NCBI GenBank assembly: GCA_947179155.2
Contig: OX359280.1
Location: forward strand, 45,572,555 to 45,636,554
From: Hedera helix
Lineage: Eukaryota > Streptophyta > Magnoliopsida > Apiales > Araliaceae
Length of the DNA: 64,000 bases
Reading direction: 5' to 3'
The stretch's first letter is position 1; every line of letters begins with the position of its first letter. This document shows, piece after piece, positions 11,385-23,042 of the stretch. The notes beneath the pieces are model-generated. The model did no database searches, had not been told where the DNA came from, and was given only the letters and a program-made list of their open reading frames with translations. A program made the position numbers and the translations under genes.

Positions 11385-12863
11385 TAATAAGTATATTTTA
11401 TATCTATTTATTGGGTATTTTTAGGCTTAATTATTTATGAGTTTTTAAGTATTTTTAGCATTTTAGGTAATTTATTTAATTTTATGTATTTTTAGATTAT
11501 TTTTAATTTTTTTTACAAGAAATTAAAGCTCAGGGGTAGAACGATAGTTAATACGATGCTGATGGTAGAATTGTAAATTTACTATGCAGTTAAGTTCGTG
11601 CCATGCACGCATGGGTTTTTAAAAGGCTGTAGCAGCTGTTCATTAGAGCAATTCCATTTGGTTAACAAGTCAGCAGAGTTCGCACTATGCGTAGTTGTGG
11701 CCAGAGAAAAAAAGATTTCACGTCATATATGTGAGCAGATTAATGACTCAGCACAAGGCGCGTGGAAGGAATGGACAAGGAGAAGCTTTTTTTTTTTCGA
11801 TGCATGGTCCTACATGGTTGATGCTTCTATTCATTTCAGTCTTCCACAAAAATATTCTTCAGCAAAATTTTGTTTGGCATTCAATGTGGGGTCCAATTAA
11901 GTGAATTAAAAAGGATTTATTAATAAATCCTTATCAATCTTGGAAAATGATTAAGTTAAATATTTTATTTTTTATTTAGTATTTTTAAATTCTATTAGGG
12001 TTAGGAAGATTATATAGCCTATAAAAGGAGAATGAAGTACATAATTGAGAGTACATTTAGCTAAAAAATTCTCTCTATTATTTTTTGGTGCTTTTCATGG
12101 CTAAATGTGGCTAGATTATTTTTCTTGGTTTAAGTAACTAAAGCCATCAAGATTAATAAACCATGAGATCTAATTTATTTTAATTTATATTTTGAGCGTT
12201 AAATATTTTTGTGTGTTTATTTGTATGATTGATTCGTTTAATAACTAAGAGACATACTAGTTTATTATTCATATTAATCTACTGCTAAATTAAATATCAA
12301 ATCCATAATTATTTTGTCACTCTAATTTATGAAGCAACTAAGATTAATAATTATTTTGCATATCAAAAGATAATAATATCTTAGGAAGAATATTCATTGA
12401 AATTAAATGCAATCGCTTGTGCTTGTGTTGTTTAGTTCAATCTTTCTATTTCTTAAAGATGTTAAATCTTTAGTGTTTGACTGAGGTTATTTAATAGTAA
12501 AAATTATTTAGATCACTTGTTTTTACTTAAACTATAAATAAGGAGAGATTTAAAAATTATTCGAATGTGAGTAATTATTCCACGTTGAATATTCAAAATA
12601 TTATTTGATTTATACTTGCGTCAATGATCAGTTGTAAATTCTTGATGGTGGATGTTAACATAAACCAAGGCTTATTTTTCTTATTTATTTCATTAAATTA
12701 CTTGCAAATTTATTTATTTTAGTTAATTTTATTTAAATTATTTCTTTAATTAAACCCCCCTAATTTTGGTTTACGAAAACATAAAATTAAATTAATAATT
12801 CTTTGTGGGATTTTATTTTTTCAAAATAAGATTTTATTTTTGAGTACTTTGGACAGCACATCA
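11385..12863 (+). mobile_element. Athila-like LTR between 3' tail and gag
   Basis: Starts 'taataagtatattttatatc' (a mutated form of the TGATAAGTA start) and ends '...ggacagcacatca', followed by a six-base spacer and the PBS. A promoter-like 'cctataaaaggaga' lies near 12018. It sits between the 3' tail of one internal region and the 5' start of another, so it belongs to a permuted or tandem element rather than a normal LTR pair. Confidence 0.8.
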
Positions 12864-12868
12864 AATTT

Positions 12869-12886
12869 TGGCACCAGTGTCGGGGA
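12869..12886 (+). other. Primer-binding site, tRNA-Asp type
   Basis: TGGCACCAGTGTCGGGGA follows the LTR. It differs at a few bases from TGGCGCCGTTGCCGGGGA, the complement of the 3' end of plant tRNA-Asp and the usual PBS of Athila elements. Confidence 0.75.
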
Positions 12887-13012
12887 CTGATTTTAGTTTA
12901 TTTTTGTGCTTTTGTAAACTTTATTTTAATTTAGTAATTTTAAAAAAAAAATCTTAGTTATTTTAAGCTATTTTAGTTTTCTTAACTGTTTTCTACTAAT
13001 CAAGGTAATTTG

Positions 13013-14938
13013 CAGTTTGATCCAAAGATAGAAAAAACTTTGCACAGATTAAGAAAAGAAGGACGGACAAATCTTGAAGAAAAGGACAACATGGCTAGAA
13101 ATAGAACATTAAAGGAACTTGTGGTAGTGCCTGATTTGAACCAATAACCTTTATGCATAACTTTCCATAATTTAGATATTAATATTTCCTTTGGTTTAAA
13201 GTCTAGTCTAATATATCTTTTACCTACTTTTCATGGTCTTGCAGGTGAAGATCCTCATAAACACTTAAAAAAAATTCATGTGGTAAACACAAGCATGAAA
13301 CCTCCTAGAATAACTGAAGAACAAATCAAATTAAGAGTTTTTCCATTCTTTATAAGAGATTTGGCTAATGATTGGTTCTACTATTTACCCTCCGGTAAAG
13401 TCTCCATATGGGAAGAGGTGAAGAGACTATTCTTGGAGAAATATTTTTTAGCTTCAAGAGCAACCAACATAAGAAATTTTTTTTATGGTGTGAGACAAAA
13501 TCATAGAAAATCCCTATACAAGTATTGGGAACGGTTCAAAAAATTGTGTGTAAATTGTCCCCACCATCAAATTAGTGAGCAAATCTTCATCCAATATTTT
13601 TATGAAGGACTTTTATCTACCGATAGAAGCATGATTGATGTTGCTAGCGGAGGAGCATTGGTGGACGAAAGTTCTGAAGGTGCAAGGAACTTGATTGTAA
13701 ACATGACAGCTAATTCCCAATAATTTGGCACTAGGCTTGATTTTTCATCCCAGGATATCAGTGTAGTAGAAATTTCTTCACTTAAACAACAAATGGCTAG
13801 TTTAACTTCTCTTATTTGTCAAATAGTTGTAGGTAATCCGCAACAAGTGAAAAATTATAGAATTTGTGCAGTAGTAGGACATTCAACGGATATGTGTCCC
13901 ACTCTTCAAGAGTAGTCCTACGAACAAGTGAATACAACATGTGGTTTTTCTAGTCAACCACAAAGGAAATATGATCCCTATTCGAACACTTACAACTCAG
14001 GATGGAGGAATTATCCTATTTTTAGCTATGGAAATTAATTCACAACTAAATCAGTCTGCAATTCAAAATTTCTCAAGCCACTAACAGTACAAGCAGCCAT
14101 ATCCCAACAAACAACAATAGGGCTAATCATCTAATTCTAATATTTCTTTAGATGCTACGTTTAAACAACTTACCTCTAACAATTTGCAGTTTCAACAGAA
14201 CACTTTGCAATTTCAACATGATACTCTGCAATTTCAATATGACACGAAGGCAAATAATCAGGAAACAAAGGTGAGTATTCAAAGTTTGGAAACACAAATA
14301 GGACAAATGGCAACTACAATCAGTCGATTGGAGGCATCGGTTATGGAAAATTACCTTTTTAAATGGTGGTGAATCCAAAAGAGAATGCAAGTGCAATCAC
14401 TTTGAGAAGCGGTAAAGAGATAGAAACTCTAGAAAAGACAGAGTCTGCACTACAAGAACAATGCAAAGCAGAACTGGACAACACGGAAGCAGACAACAGT
14501 AAAGAGGACAATAGTGTTCTAAGTGACAATGGTACCCCTTCACGTACATTTTCACCTCTCTCTGATTATAAACCGGTACCCCATTTTCCTTCTTGCTTTA
14601 ACAGGAAAAAGGAAATATGAGAAAAATTCAGATTTTTATGCAACTTTTTGTTGATGCGAGGTAAATATTCCATTGTTAGATGGTATTGTGTACACGTAAG
14701 AGGAAAGAAGAACTTAAAAGATATGAAAATTTAAAAGTAAAAAAAAATATATCTGTAGTAATTTAAAGTAAACTCCCTACTAAGTGTTAAGATCCAAGAA
14801 TATTTTCTATCCCTTGTAAGATAGGCGACACGAATTTTGAAAGGGCCATGTTAGACTTAGGAGCATTGAACCTTTGAATAAAATTGGCATGGTCATCTAA
14901 CGCTTATCCTAAGGGTGTAGTAGAGGATGTTCTTGGGC
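13013..14938 (+). pseudogene. Athila-like gag with start of protease, truncated
   Basis: Gag relic after the PBS. The frame begins near 'QFDPKIEKTLHRLRKEGR' (13013), passes 'NRTLKELVVPDLN', hits one stop at about 13146 and stays open over 13280-13723. That stretch carries the plant retrotransposon Gag signature: 'PFFIRDLANDWFYYLP' and 'YFYEGLLSTDRSMIDVASGG'. A degraded zinc knuckle follows near 13860-13900 ('ICAVVGHSTDMCP', with the first Cys apparently lost). After it come a Gln-rich repeat 'LQFQ..TLQFQ' (14185-14245) and a C-terminal part 'NASAITLRSGKEIE' (14382-14423). Protease begins near 14790 and ends abruptly at 14938 where the 1.3-kb repeat copy 2 starts. RT and integrase are absent. 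Confidence 0.8.
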
Positions 14939-16242
14939 AAGGAAGTATAAATGTTAAGGTAGCAAATAGTTATACACATAAAAGATAGTAAAGAACTAAC
15001 ACATGAGAAAAGAATTCATTAAGTTCAAACATTCATTACATCGACAAATAATTATTCTAATACATTCAAAAAAATTACAAGTAATTGAAGGATGAACTGA
15101 AGATAATCTTCGACAGGATCGGGCAATACTATCCCAAGTTCTTCAGGAGAATGCCCCTTCTCCCGAAGCACATCCATAGAGGTGTAGCTAGTCTTGATCA
15201 TTAAGGAGATCCCGATTAATCTTTATCGAATGCCTCGTGGAATAAAAACCTCGAACATCTCTAGCCTAGCCTTACTAATACAGTTGAGGTTCGACTGAAA
15301 TTTTTTCGGGTTCGACCAAGGTCCGACCATCTCAATGTTTGGTCCCTTAGTGAAGAACTAGTCTCCATGCCACCCCTTATTACTAGAGAGAGTGTCCATT
15401 AGGGTTTCCTTACAAATATTTTTTATAATTTGGAATTTTTTTCTCCCTACTAGTAGTAATAGAGAAAAAAAAATCTATGGAAAGGGCTACGAACTTAGAA
15501 GTACAGAAAGCAATAAAGCTATTTAAATGGATGAAAGAGTTTGGGGGCCAAATGGTTCAAACTGAGCCCAGTTGTATGAAGGAGTTCAATAACGAAAGGA
15601 AGAAGTGGAAATCAGAGACCAAAGATAAAAGTTATTAGTGAATGGGGATCCACCCATTTTTGGGTTACCAGTACATTCATTCATCGGCCTTGGTCTTCCT
15701 AACCTCATAGACCTTCGAATTGTAAAACTCGATTATCAGTAATTGATAATCATTATCCGATATGGAAGAAGGGGTGTTAACCATCCTATATTCTTTGCCC
15801 ACATATTTACTCCTATTATCTACCTCTACATCCTTCATTCGCTCAATGACAACGGGTTTGAAGGATGGGGTCTCAAGAACCCTAGGGATGGCCGCCGTGA
15901 CTTCATCTTCAGCACAGGAAGATGAAGTCGCAACTATACCAGTTTTGACACAGTTATCAGATATTTGGAATAAAAGATGACGAACTTAATTGAAACTGGG
16001 GAATAATTTGAGTACAAACAAGAAATCACTATAGATGGAAAGCACGATAGAGAACTCGAGCAAAGATGGAACTTTCTCTCTCTGAAAATCTAAAATTTGG
16101 TCAAAAGTGATAATTAAGTTTCTTTTCCCAATTTAAGTTAAGTGTCAATGGTCCAAATTGACTGAATCTGTCGAATGGGGATTAAATTTAGTGGATACAA
16201 AAGGGTAATCATTGACTCATAAATGATGCATGCTTACCCAGA
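14939..16242. repeat. 1.3-kb direct repeat, copy 2
   Basis: Second copy of the 9893-11195 segment, same orientation. Here it is followed by the Tat 3' region and LTR, so this copy is in its normal Tat context on the right side. Copy 1 is in normal context on its left side (pol). Confidence 0.9.
15030..16085 (-). pseudogene. Antisense Gag-like ORF of Tat element, copy 2
   Basis: Same minus-strand relic as at 9990-11032, with the same order of pieces (the 'RNPFIHL'-type middle region and the conserved 'GWIPIH' region near 15645). It is broken by its own stops. Two diverged copies on either side of an Athila fragment mean the block was duplicated, or that two Tat copies were joined. Confidence 0.55.
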
Positions 16243-16724
16243 AAATTGAAACGAGCAAAGACGCTGTCCATGCCAAAATTAAAATTGAAGCCCTTTTCCA
16301 AAAAAGTACCTGAAACTGGACTCAGATAAAACACTTAGGCTTGATCCAATTAATAGATAAATAAGCCCATTTCTGAGAAAGATTGTTCTGAAGATCCATA
16401 AAGCAATAAGTTGGCCCAAATGGAAGTATACTAAACTTTTATTCCCTTCAGTTTAACGTTCGTAGAATCCCGAAGTCTTGTATCTTCGGTCTGAGATCCT
16501 CTGAATCTTGAAGGAGCTTTCCCTTCGGTCAGATATTTTTGAGCTCTCGAAGGAGCTTTCCCTTCGATTTGATTCCTCCGGGCTTCCGACAGAGCTTTAC
16601 TCTTCAGTCTAATGCCTCCGGGCTCCCGAAAGCTTTCCTACTTCGAACATTGCAGTCTTCGGACTCTTGGAGTCTCCTGTTTACTCATCCAACCCATTTC
16701 ATATGTTGAAGGAGTGGTGGGCAA
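16243..16724 (+). mobile_element. Tat 3' untranslated region with degenerate short repeats
   Basis: Non-coding. At 16470-16650 there are four to five imperfect repeats of the type 'gctttcccttcggtc...' and 'cctccgggctcccga', about 50 bp long. It ends with a purine-rich stretch 'gaaggagtggtgggcaa' that could be the polypurine tract. Confidence 0.55.
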
Positions 16725-17214
16725 TGTTGGGCTGCGTATTTACTAGCATAAATAGGTTGCTCATGTTGGGCTCGACCCTATAGTCCATCGGGACTAGTAC
16801 GCGTAAAAGAAGACTTTTAAGTCCAATAGGCTTGTGTTAGATTCCTTATCACTTTTGGATCCAATACCAATTGGTATGACAATTACCTATCCAGCAGTGA
16901 TTTAGATGATAGTTACCTTCTCCGACTAAGTCTCCGATGTATGATTCCTAATAGGAATCATAGCCTTAAGGAACAATGAATAGTACTATAAATACATGGT
17001 TAACAACAAAGGTACAATCATCTCTTAATACACAATACTTTAACCTTTTAAATATGTTTTTCCTCCATTGTTAACACATCTTGAAGCATGTACTTACTCT
17101 CACACCGGAGGTATCCCCCGGCGGCCCAAGCCGTCAAGCACTCTCTGGTATTTTTGTTATGTAGGTTCATGTCCTAGCTGGTGGTTAAATGTGCAGACAA
17201 ATTCGATTGTTAAC
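16725..17214 (+). mobile_element. 3' LTR of the Tat-type element
   Basis: Starts TGTTGGGCTGCG after a purine-rich tract and contains 'actataaatacatgg' (TATA-like) near 16985. It has the C/G-rich block 'cggaggtatcccccggcggc' (17107-17126), similar to the R/U5 block of Tat/Ogre LTRs. The end is placed at '...gttaaca' (17214), the inverted counterpart of the start, and may be off by about 15 bp. The matching 5' LTR is not in the window. Confidence 0.6.
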
Positions 17215-17675
17215 AGACAAAATATTAAACTTCATAATTGGTACAATCATTTATAAAAATTTAGAATGAAATCAATTTTATAATTAATAGTTTTTGTTAT
17301 ATACTATACAATTATAACAGTTGTATTAACTAAAATTAAATAAATTCACATCAATTTAAATTTTAATATGTCGTCGTTTGATTTTAAAAGTTAAATTACA
17401 TCTCTAATTTTAGAACGAAAAGAGTAATAAATAACTAAAACATTTTTAAAGGATGAACAATCAAAAAGTTAATATTATATTTATTAATAAATATCATTGT
17501 CTTTGTCATATACATATATATTTTACATATTATATTTTTTTCATGTAAAAGACAAAAAGTTGAGAAATTTGGGAGGGCAATAACTAAAATTTTACAAAAA
17601 TTTAGAGGTCTAAATGAATTTATCAAAAATCTGGGTGGGGCCATGGCCTCCCTGGCCATGCTTAATGTCCGCCAC
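17215..17675 (-). mobile_element. Remnant with hAT-like terminus
   Basis: The right edge 'gtccgccactg' reads CAGTGGCGGAC on the minus strand, a terminus common in plant hAT-related elements. It is preceded by 'ggggccatggcctccctggc', also typical of this group. The other terminus was not found, so only an end fragment is supported. No transposase frame is visible. Confidence 0.4.
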
Positions 17676-17762
17676 TGTGGGCTAGGCGCCCACGAGTTGG
17701 CTTTCAAGGACCAAGGAGGGTATGTTTATGCTATAAAAATACTACTCACTCTTACAGGCTTA

Positions 17763-18274
17763 CAGGGTCGGCCCTATAGCTTAACAACAACAAAAAAAGC
17801 GTAGGCCTTAGGCCCCATTTTAAAGGAATGCCCAAAATTTTAAATACCATAAATAATTCATGTAAAAAATAATTTATAAAAATATAAGCTCAATTAATTC
17901 TTTAGGACCCATATATAATCTAATTCAAATATTAAATATATATAAAAAATTAACAGTATAAAAAAAATAGAGCCTCGTTTAAATAAAAAAAATATTAATA
18001 CTCCATTTCCAAGATAAAAGTTCTCAATTAACTTTTGTAGTCAAATTGATTATTTTTAAAATTAATAATTAAACATATATATTTAGATTTTTAAACAAGT
18101 AAACATTGACATTAGTACTAAATTATATGTAGTTTATAATAATTATAGACTTTTTAGATATATATTAAATAATAATAAGATATATTGATTTTAAAAATGA
18201 TCAATTTGACCAAACATAGAACACCTCATTTAAAAATATGGCTTTAAACTCCAAATTATCTTGAGTCACCCCTG
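17763..18274. mobile_element. Non-autonomous hAT-like element upstream of the PPase gene
   Basis: Begins CAGGGTCGGCCCTA and ends ...TCACCCCTG, short imperfect inverted ends. It is flanked by 8-bp sequences CAGGCTTA (17755-17762) and CAAGCTTG (18275-18282), matching at 6 of 8 positions, the size of a hAT target duplication. It contains 'taggccttaggcccc', frequent in plant hAT relics. It is 512 bp with no coding capacity and ends about 330 bp before the TATA box of the gene. Confidence 0.6.
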
Positions 18275-18606
18275 CAAGCTTGCATAAACAATCTGCAAAT
18301 TTAGAGTTGCGTGAAATTCAAATCCATTATTTTCGTGCTTACATAACTAATATTTTTTTTTTTGTCTTTCCTGTAATCCAGAGTCAGAGGGTTAAGTGGT
18401 TAAACGGAAATGTGAATTGTGGAATTTTGTGGAAGGGAAGGAAGATGTTTATGTTGAAAGGAAAAGTAGGAGAGTTTTTACGTTTTAGATGGATCTGAAC
18501 AAGTGAGCGGCTACTTTTTCTCATCTACAGCCACCGAGCATGACTTAACCAACACCCTAGCATCTCGCTATTAATTCTGTCTCTCTGGTTTGCTCTATAC
18601 TGAGTG

Positions 18607-18615
18607 TTTATATAG
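18607..18615 (+). promoter_or_regulatory. TATA box of the PPase gene
   Basis: TTTATATAG, followed by a pyrimidine-rich leader ('cctctgttttcacctccgtc', 18657-18676). A first non-coding exon would run to 18708, where 'cgcag|gtctgt' can serve as a splice donor. The leader intron then ends at 'atttcag' (19442), just before the start codon exon. Confidence 0.55.
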
Positions 18616-18708
18616 TACTCACAAGCCTATTCCCAAACTTTAAAAAGCTCATTCTTCCTCTGTTTTCACCTCCGTCTCCACCCAATCCATTTTCTGCTTT
18701 AATCGCAG

Positions 18709-19442
18709 GTCTGTTGTTGTGTGTCTTGGTTTAAGTAATTGTAGTGACTGAATGGACTGATCCTATCATTTCTCATAGAACACCTTTTTTATATTTTCAT
18801 ATTTTGAAAAACCACTCGAAACTCCAAATCTTATGTGTTGAATGATAATTCAAACTTTTGGCTACACTCCGTTTCATCATTTGTTTGTTCATGTATATAA
18901 GTATGACTCATAGAAAATCCACTAACCAACACAGTTACGTACTTCTTATTATTTCTCCGTCCAAAATATAAAAGGTTTGTGCTTACGTTTTGCTAATAGA
19001 GATCGTTGCCTTGCATTCCTCTCCTTCTTTGATCTTTTAGCAGAGTGCCAACTGTTATGCATGTCATTTCAATGATTCGTTCTGTTTTTAGTCAAATGAT
19101 GGCCTTTTTACGATTTCTATTGCCCATAAATCAAGAAAATGTGTTTAAATCCTAGAAAGTCATGGCTGGTCATTATTTCAGAAGTACGTATTATCCAGAA
19201 TCCTATGAAAAATATGCTGCAGCCAACTTCTTTACAAGTTCTACACTGTCTGCTGCCTAGTTGATAGGTTTATTTTCAAATGGAGATGGAGACCTTCTAA
19301 TTTAGTATTGGAATTTAATAGTATTTACACCAATAATTCACATACCACTAATTGTGTAACGTAGCAGGAGTGAATTACAATTTCAAAATTTTGGTGCTTG
19401 CCTGCTTTGAAGAGTATATGCATAATCAATTTTTTATTTCAG
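18709..19442 (+). other. Probable leader (5' UTR) intron of the PPase gene
   Basis: Donor 'cag|gtctgt' at 18708/18709 and acceptor 'tttcag|gac' at 19442/19443, immediately before the exon with the start codon. It is inferred from the splice-site fit and the gap between TATA box and ATG. Transcript data would settle it. Confidence 0.45.
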
Positions 19443-19459
19443 GACAAAAAGAAAAAAAA

Positions 19460-21418
19460 ATGAGTGTTGAAGATATTGATGAAGTCCAAGAATATCATCC
19501 TCAGCGCCAAGCTCCACATCTAAATGAGAGAATCCTTTCATCTTTGTCAAGGAGAACAGTTGCCGCACATCCTTGGCATGATCTTGAAATAGGTAGGCAT
19601 CATATATTATAGCTTTAATGTCTAGAAATATCTTCAGTAGAGGCATATATTACATTAGTAGTAACTACTCAGCATGATCTTATTCTGCAGGACCAGAAGC
19701 ACCCCAGGTTTTCAACTGTGTAAGTCTTCAGAACAACTACTTTTAAGTGAATACGCCTTATGGCCAAGAATCGGTAATCATTAGGTTAACAGAACAAGAA
19801 AAATGGAGCCTTCACACTTCCATCAACTTTAATCAGTAGTGCATAAAGATAAGCAAGCATACAGCTTTACTCTATGTTTCGGTGACCAAACTTTTAAGTT
19901 AAAATCATTAGTTGAGATTATTAACCTCTATTTTTCTCTTTCCTTTACTTTTTCCTCCTTGTTTCAGTCTCTTCTCCCTCCCTTCTCTCCACAAAACGTT
20001 TCTAAGAAAGGACGACTAAATGCAAAGCATGAAAATTTTGTTCCTCGCAATGATGTTGTTTTACTGCTGTGCTAATGCTGCAGGTTGTTGAGATAACCAA
20101 AGGAAGTAAGGTCAAATATGAACTTGATAAAAAGACGGGGCTGATTAAGGTATGAAAACTATCACAATTGTTTTACCTAGTCTTCAATATTACAGAACCG
20201 ATTCTTAGTTGAACTGTAACTTTTTAGTACAAATTCCATCTTTTGGTTAGGGATTTGAAGTATTATGTAATTTCAATATCCGATTGTTAATTCATGTTCT
20301 ATAAAATTGCGTTCAGGTTGATCGGGTCCTATATTCATCAGTCGTGTATCCTCATAACTATGGTTTCATACCTCGTACACTATGTGAAGACAATGATCCA
20401 TTGGATGTCTTAGTCCTCATGCAGGTAATTCGAAAGAATAATGATGCTAAAACAGCAAAGTTGTCAAATTAAACTAACTCTTTTTTTTTTTTTTAATTCA
20501 CAGATCTTTCTGTTTTAAATTGTGTCAACTTTAAAATTGTTAAGATATGAAATCATAAATATGTGAAACGATCAGCATATGTAAGCCATAACTACCAGCA
20601 TATGAATTGCTTCAAATGGAACCAGGTATCAAGAAACTCATTTTTCTGTCCAACATCCATTAACCATATTTCCATTTTTCAATCTTAAAATTTCATCACA
20701 TCGTAGTTTCACTAATATGACCAAAAATAATTTACGGCTAAATTTTAAACTGGTAACTGTATTGGTACTAAATAGGTTTTCTCTGATCCAAAATTAGCCA
20801 CCAGTTAGCTATTAACAACGTGGCAAGAATAATGACAAAAAGAAATCAAAAGAAAAATAATCGCACGGATCCAGTTATGGTGAAATTATTGCAAAGTTCA
20901 TCATAGTTGGTGCTATAGCTTTTTATTGCATTGGTTATACCCAATGTTACAATGATAAGTTCTATAACTTCTTATTGTGTTCATTTGCTATAACCAATGC
21001 AATATAAAACTGTAAGTACTCACTATGGTGAAGTTTGTGACAATTTTACCATAACCAAATTCACAATATGCATAATTTACAAGGCTCAGCCAAATATTAG
21101 GTTACGTCCACGGTTAGCGATAAATCAATCTCCACATATCTAAACATGCAACATCCCCTTCTAATATAATGTAATACATGAAAACATAATTAACTTGGTA
21201 AAAACATTAACCCCAAGAAAAGTACCTAATTCTGTCCTTCACCTCACCAATAGCACCATTTTGTGCATTGTTACAACTTTTCTTCACACCTGCTGAGTAC
21301 CCACGTGCAATTAACATTTAACAGGAGCCAGTCCTTCCTGGTTGTTTTCTGAGAGCAAGGCCGGTTGGTCTGATGCCCATGATTGATCAGGTATGCTGCA
21401 TATCAAGCAATAATAAAG

Positions 21419-21471
<53 letters not shown>

Positions 21472-22398
21472 TATATAGACACACATTGTACTTGGTCCTT
21501 GTATATACTACTATTTCAAAATTAAACCTTTTGAAGTCAATTTACAAGAACTTAAAATTCAAAATTGATATAAATTCGTTTAAATTTTGAAAACAAGAAA
21601 CATGAAAATTAGATGTACTTTTTAGTTAATTTATATTTTATAGCAATAATAGTTGTTTGTACTAAATTCAAAGTTTCATATTAATTTTGAATTTTAGAAT
21701 TTAGTAAATTGACCAAAATAAAATTAAATTACATCTCTAATTTTATAAAGGAGATAGTATTTACCCTAATTTCCATCATTAATTTTACAATATCATAATT
21801 AAACTGTTGTTGCATGCCTTGAGAACACAGGGAGAAAAAGATGACAAGATTATTGCAGTGTGTGCTGATGATCCAGAATACAAGCATTACACTGACATCA
21901 AACAACTTTCCCCTCATCGTCTTCAAGAGATCCGGCGATTCTTTGAAGATTGTATCCTTTTCTTTTCCTCAGTTCTAACATACAAAATCTCTCAACTTTT
22001 GATTTGATCACTTCATGTTGCATGTTATTTGAATTATAAAGTATAACATTAGTTTGAATGTATGTGTACTGTTCTCCTAATTAACAAAAATAAACAGACA
22101 AAAAGAACGAAAACAAAGAGGTTACTTGCAATGATTTCTTACCTTCACAAACTGCCATTGATGCCATACAGTACTCTATGTAAGCTTTACCTCTCAAGTC
22201 AGAATCTAGTACTTTCTTCATAAATAATCCACTACACGAGTGATGTAGAAAGTTTTACTATTATTATATACACCCACCAATTAAAAGAAGATCATAGTGG
22301 GACTGCTTAATTTGTTCAACTATTCCTCGCTTACTAACAAAATGATTTGATACAGGGACCTGTATGCTGAGTACATCCTGCACACTTTGAGGCGGTAG
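19460..22398 (+). CDS. PPA: Soluble inorganic pyrophosphatase, eight coding exons
   Basis: Cytosolic family I pyrophosphatase, which hydrolyses PPi to two phosphates with Mg2+. Coding exons: 19460-19592, 19691-19719, 20084-20149, 20317-20424, 21325-21390, 21831-21951, 22098-22179, 22356-22398. They total 648 nt, 215 residues, the usual length of plant soluble PPases. Every intron is GT-AG and phases join without a stop. The family signature DNDPLDV is at residues 101-107. 'YPHNYGF' precedes it and 'GEKDDKIIAVCADDP' follows. The C-terminus is 'YAEYILHTLRR'. There is no transit peptide, hence the cytosolic call. The ATG in 'aaaaatgagtgttg' is the first of the exon after a leader intron. 'FNC' at residues 52-54 and 'VTCND' are unusual where relatives usually have Val. 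It is the only intact cellular gene in the window. Confidence 0.95.
20874..21055. mobile_element. Foldback MITE in an intron of the PPase gene
   Basis: A 182-bp inverted repeat whose arms pair over most of the length. GTTATGGTGAAATTATT at the left meets AATTTTACCATAAC at the right. An inner stem TTGCATTGGTTATA (near 20926) meets TATAACCAATGCAA (near 20990). It has no coding capacity. It lies in the intron between exons 20317-20424 and 21325-21390 and does not touch splice sites. No convincing target duplication was found. Confidence 0.7.
21422..21476. repeat. (TA)n microsatellite in a PPase intron
   Basis: A run of TA dinucleotides with a few interruptions (tacacatata) at its right end. Confidence 0.95.
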
Positions 22399-22429
22399 GG
22401 GCACCTAAGGGGTTTTCTTTGATTATCTC

Positions 22430-22435
22430 AATAAA
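22430..22435 (+). terminator. Poly(A) signal of the PPase gene
   Basis: AATAAA 32 bp after the stop codon, in 'ctcaataaaagg'. A second AATAAA lies near 22507, and either may be used. Confidence 0.55.
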
Positions 22436-22439
22436 AGGA

Positions 22440-23042
22440 AGTTCAAACAAATTAAACATGGTTGAAGGAAAAGTTCAGAAGTTTTTTGTTTTACTGTTGT
22501 TTCGTAATAAATTGACAGTTTTCTGATCTAAAAGATATGTACGAAGACTGCGAAATTTCTGCCGCCTTTATTAATGAATTGGAAATTTATGCTTATGAAC
22601 GTTTTCTTTGAAGCTGCAGAGCGGATTCCATGTTTACAGCCATAAAACATTATTCATTTTAATTGTTATTAATACAATATTCAGTATATCAGTCGTATCT
22701 AAATCTGACAAAACCTACTTATGTTCAAGCAAGCACAAGATTGGAAAAATCACTTGACCGAGATAGTTCAATTCACTTAGCAGCATTAAAGAAAGTTTTG
22801 AAATCCCAGAATTTAAGAAGAGCAACTTATGAATCATAAAGAGAAAAAGAAACGGACAAAAATGAGAGAGCACTACTATCAATCATCATTTGTTTGCACT
22901 GCAATCTCAAATGGCTGGCCAAAGGGTTTAGTTATTGTGGTATGTTAGTTAAAGGCTAACGACGGCGAAGATATTTATAAGTTCATTGGCGAATGACAGG
23001 GTTAAACCCAATAATCCAACTCTTATGAGTTACCTGTATGAG
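22440..23042. other. 3' flank of the PPase gene, no gene seen
   Basis: Probably the rest of the 3' UTR followed by intergenic DNA. No open frame with recognisable content and no repeat structure beyond short A/T runs. Confidence 0.5.

Noticed and set aside
11598..11904. Two overlapping frames of 100 and 69 codons
   Set aside because: Inside the LTR 11385-12863, overlapping in different frames, not conserved in the sister LTR at 5273-6808.
21807..22007. 66-codon frame as an independent small protein
   Set aside because: It is exon 21831-21951 of the pyrophosphatase read through into its introns.
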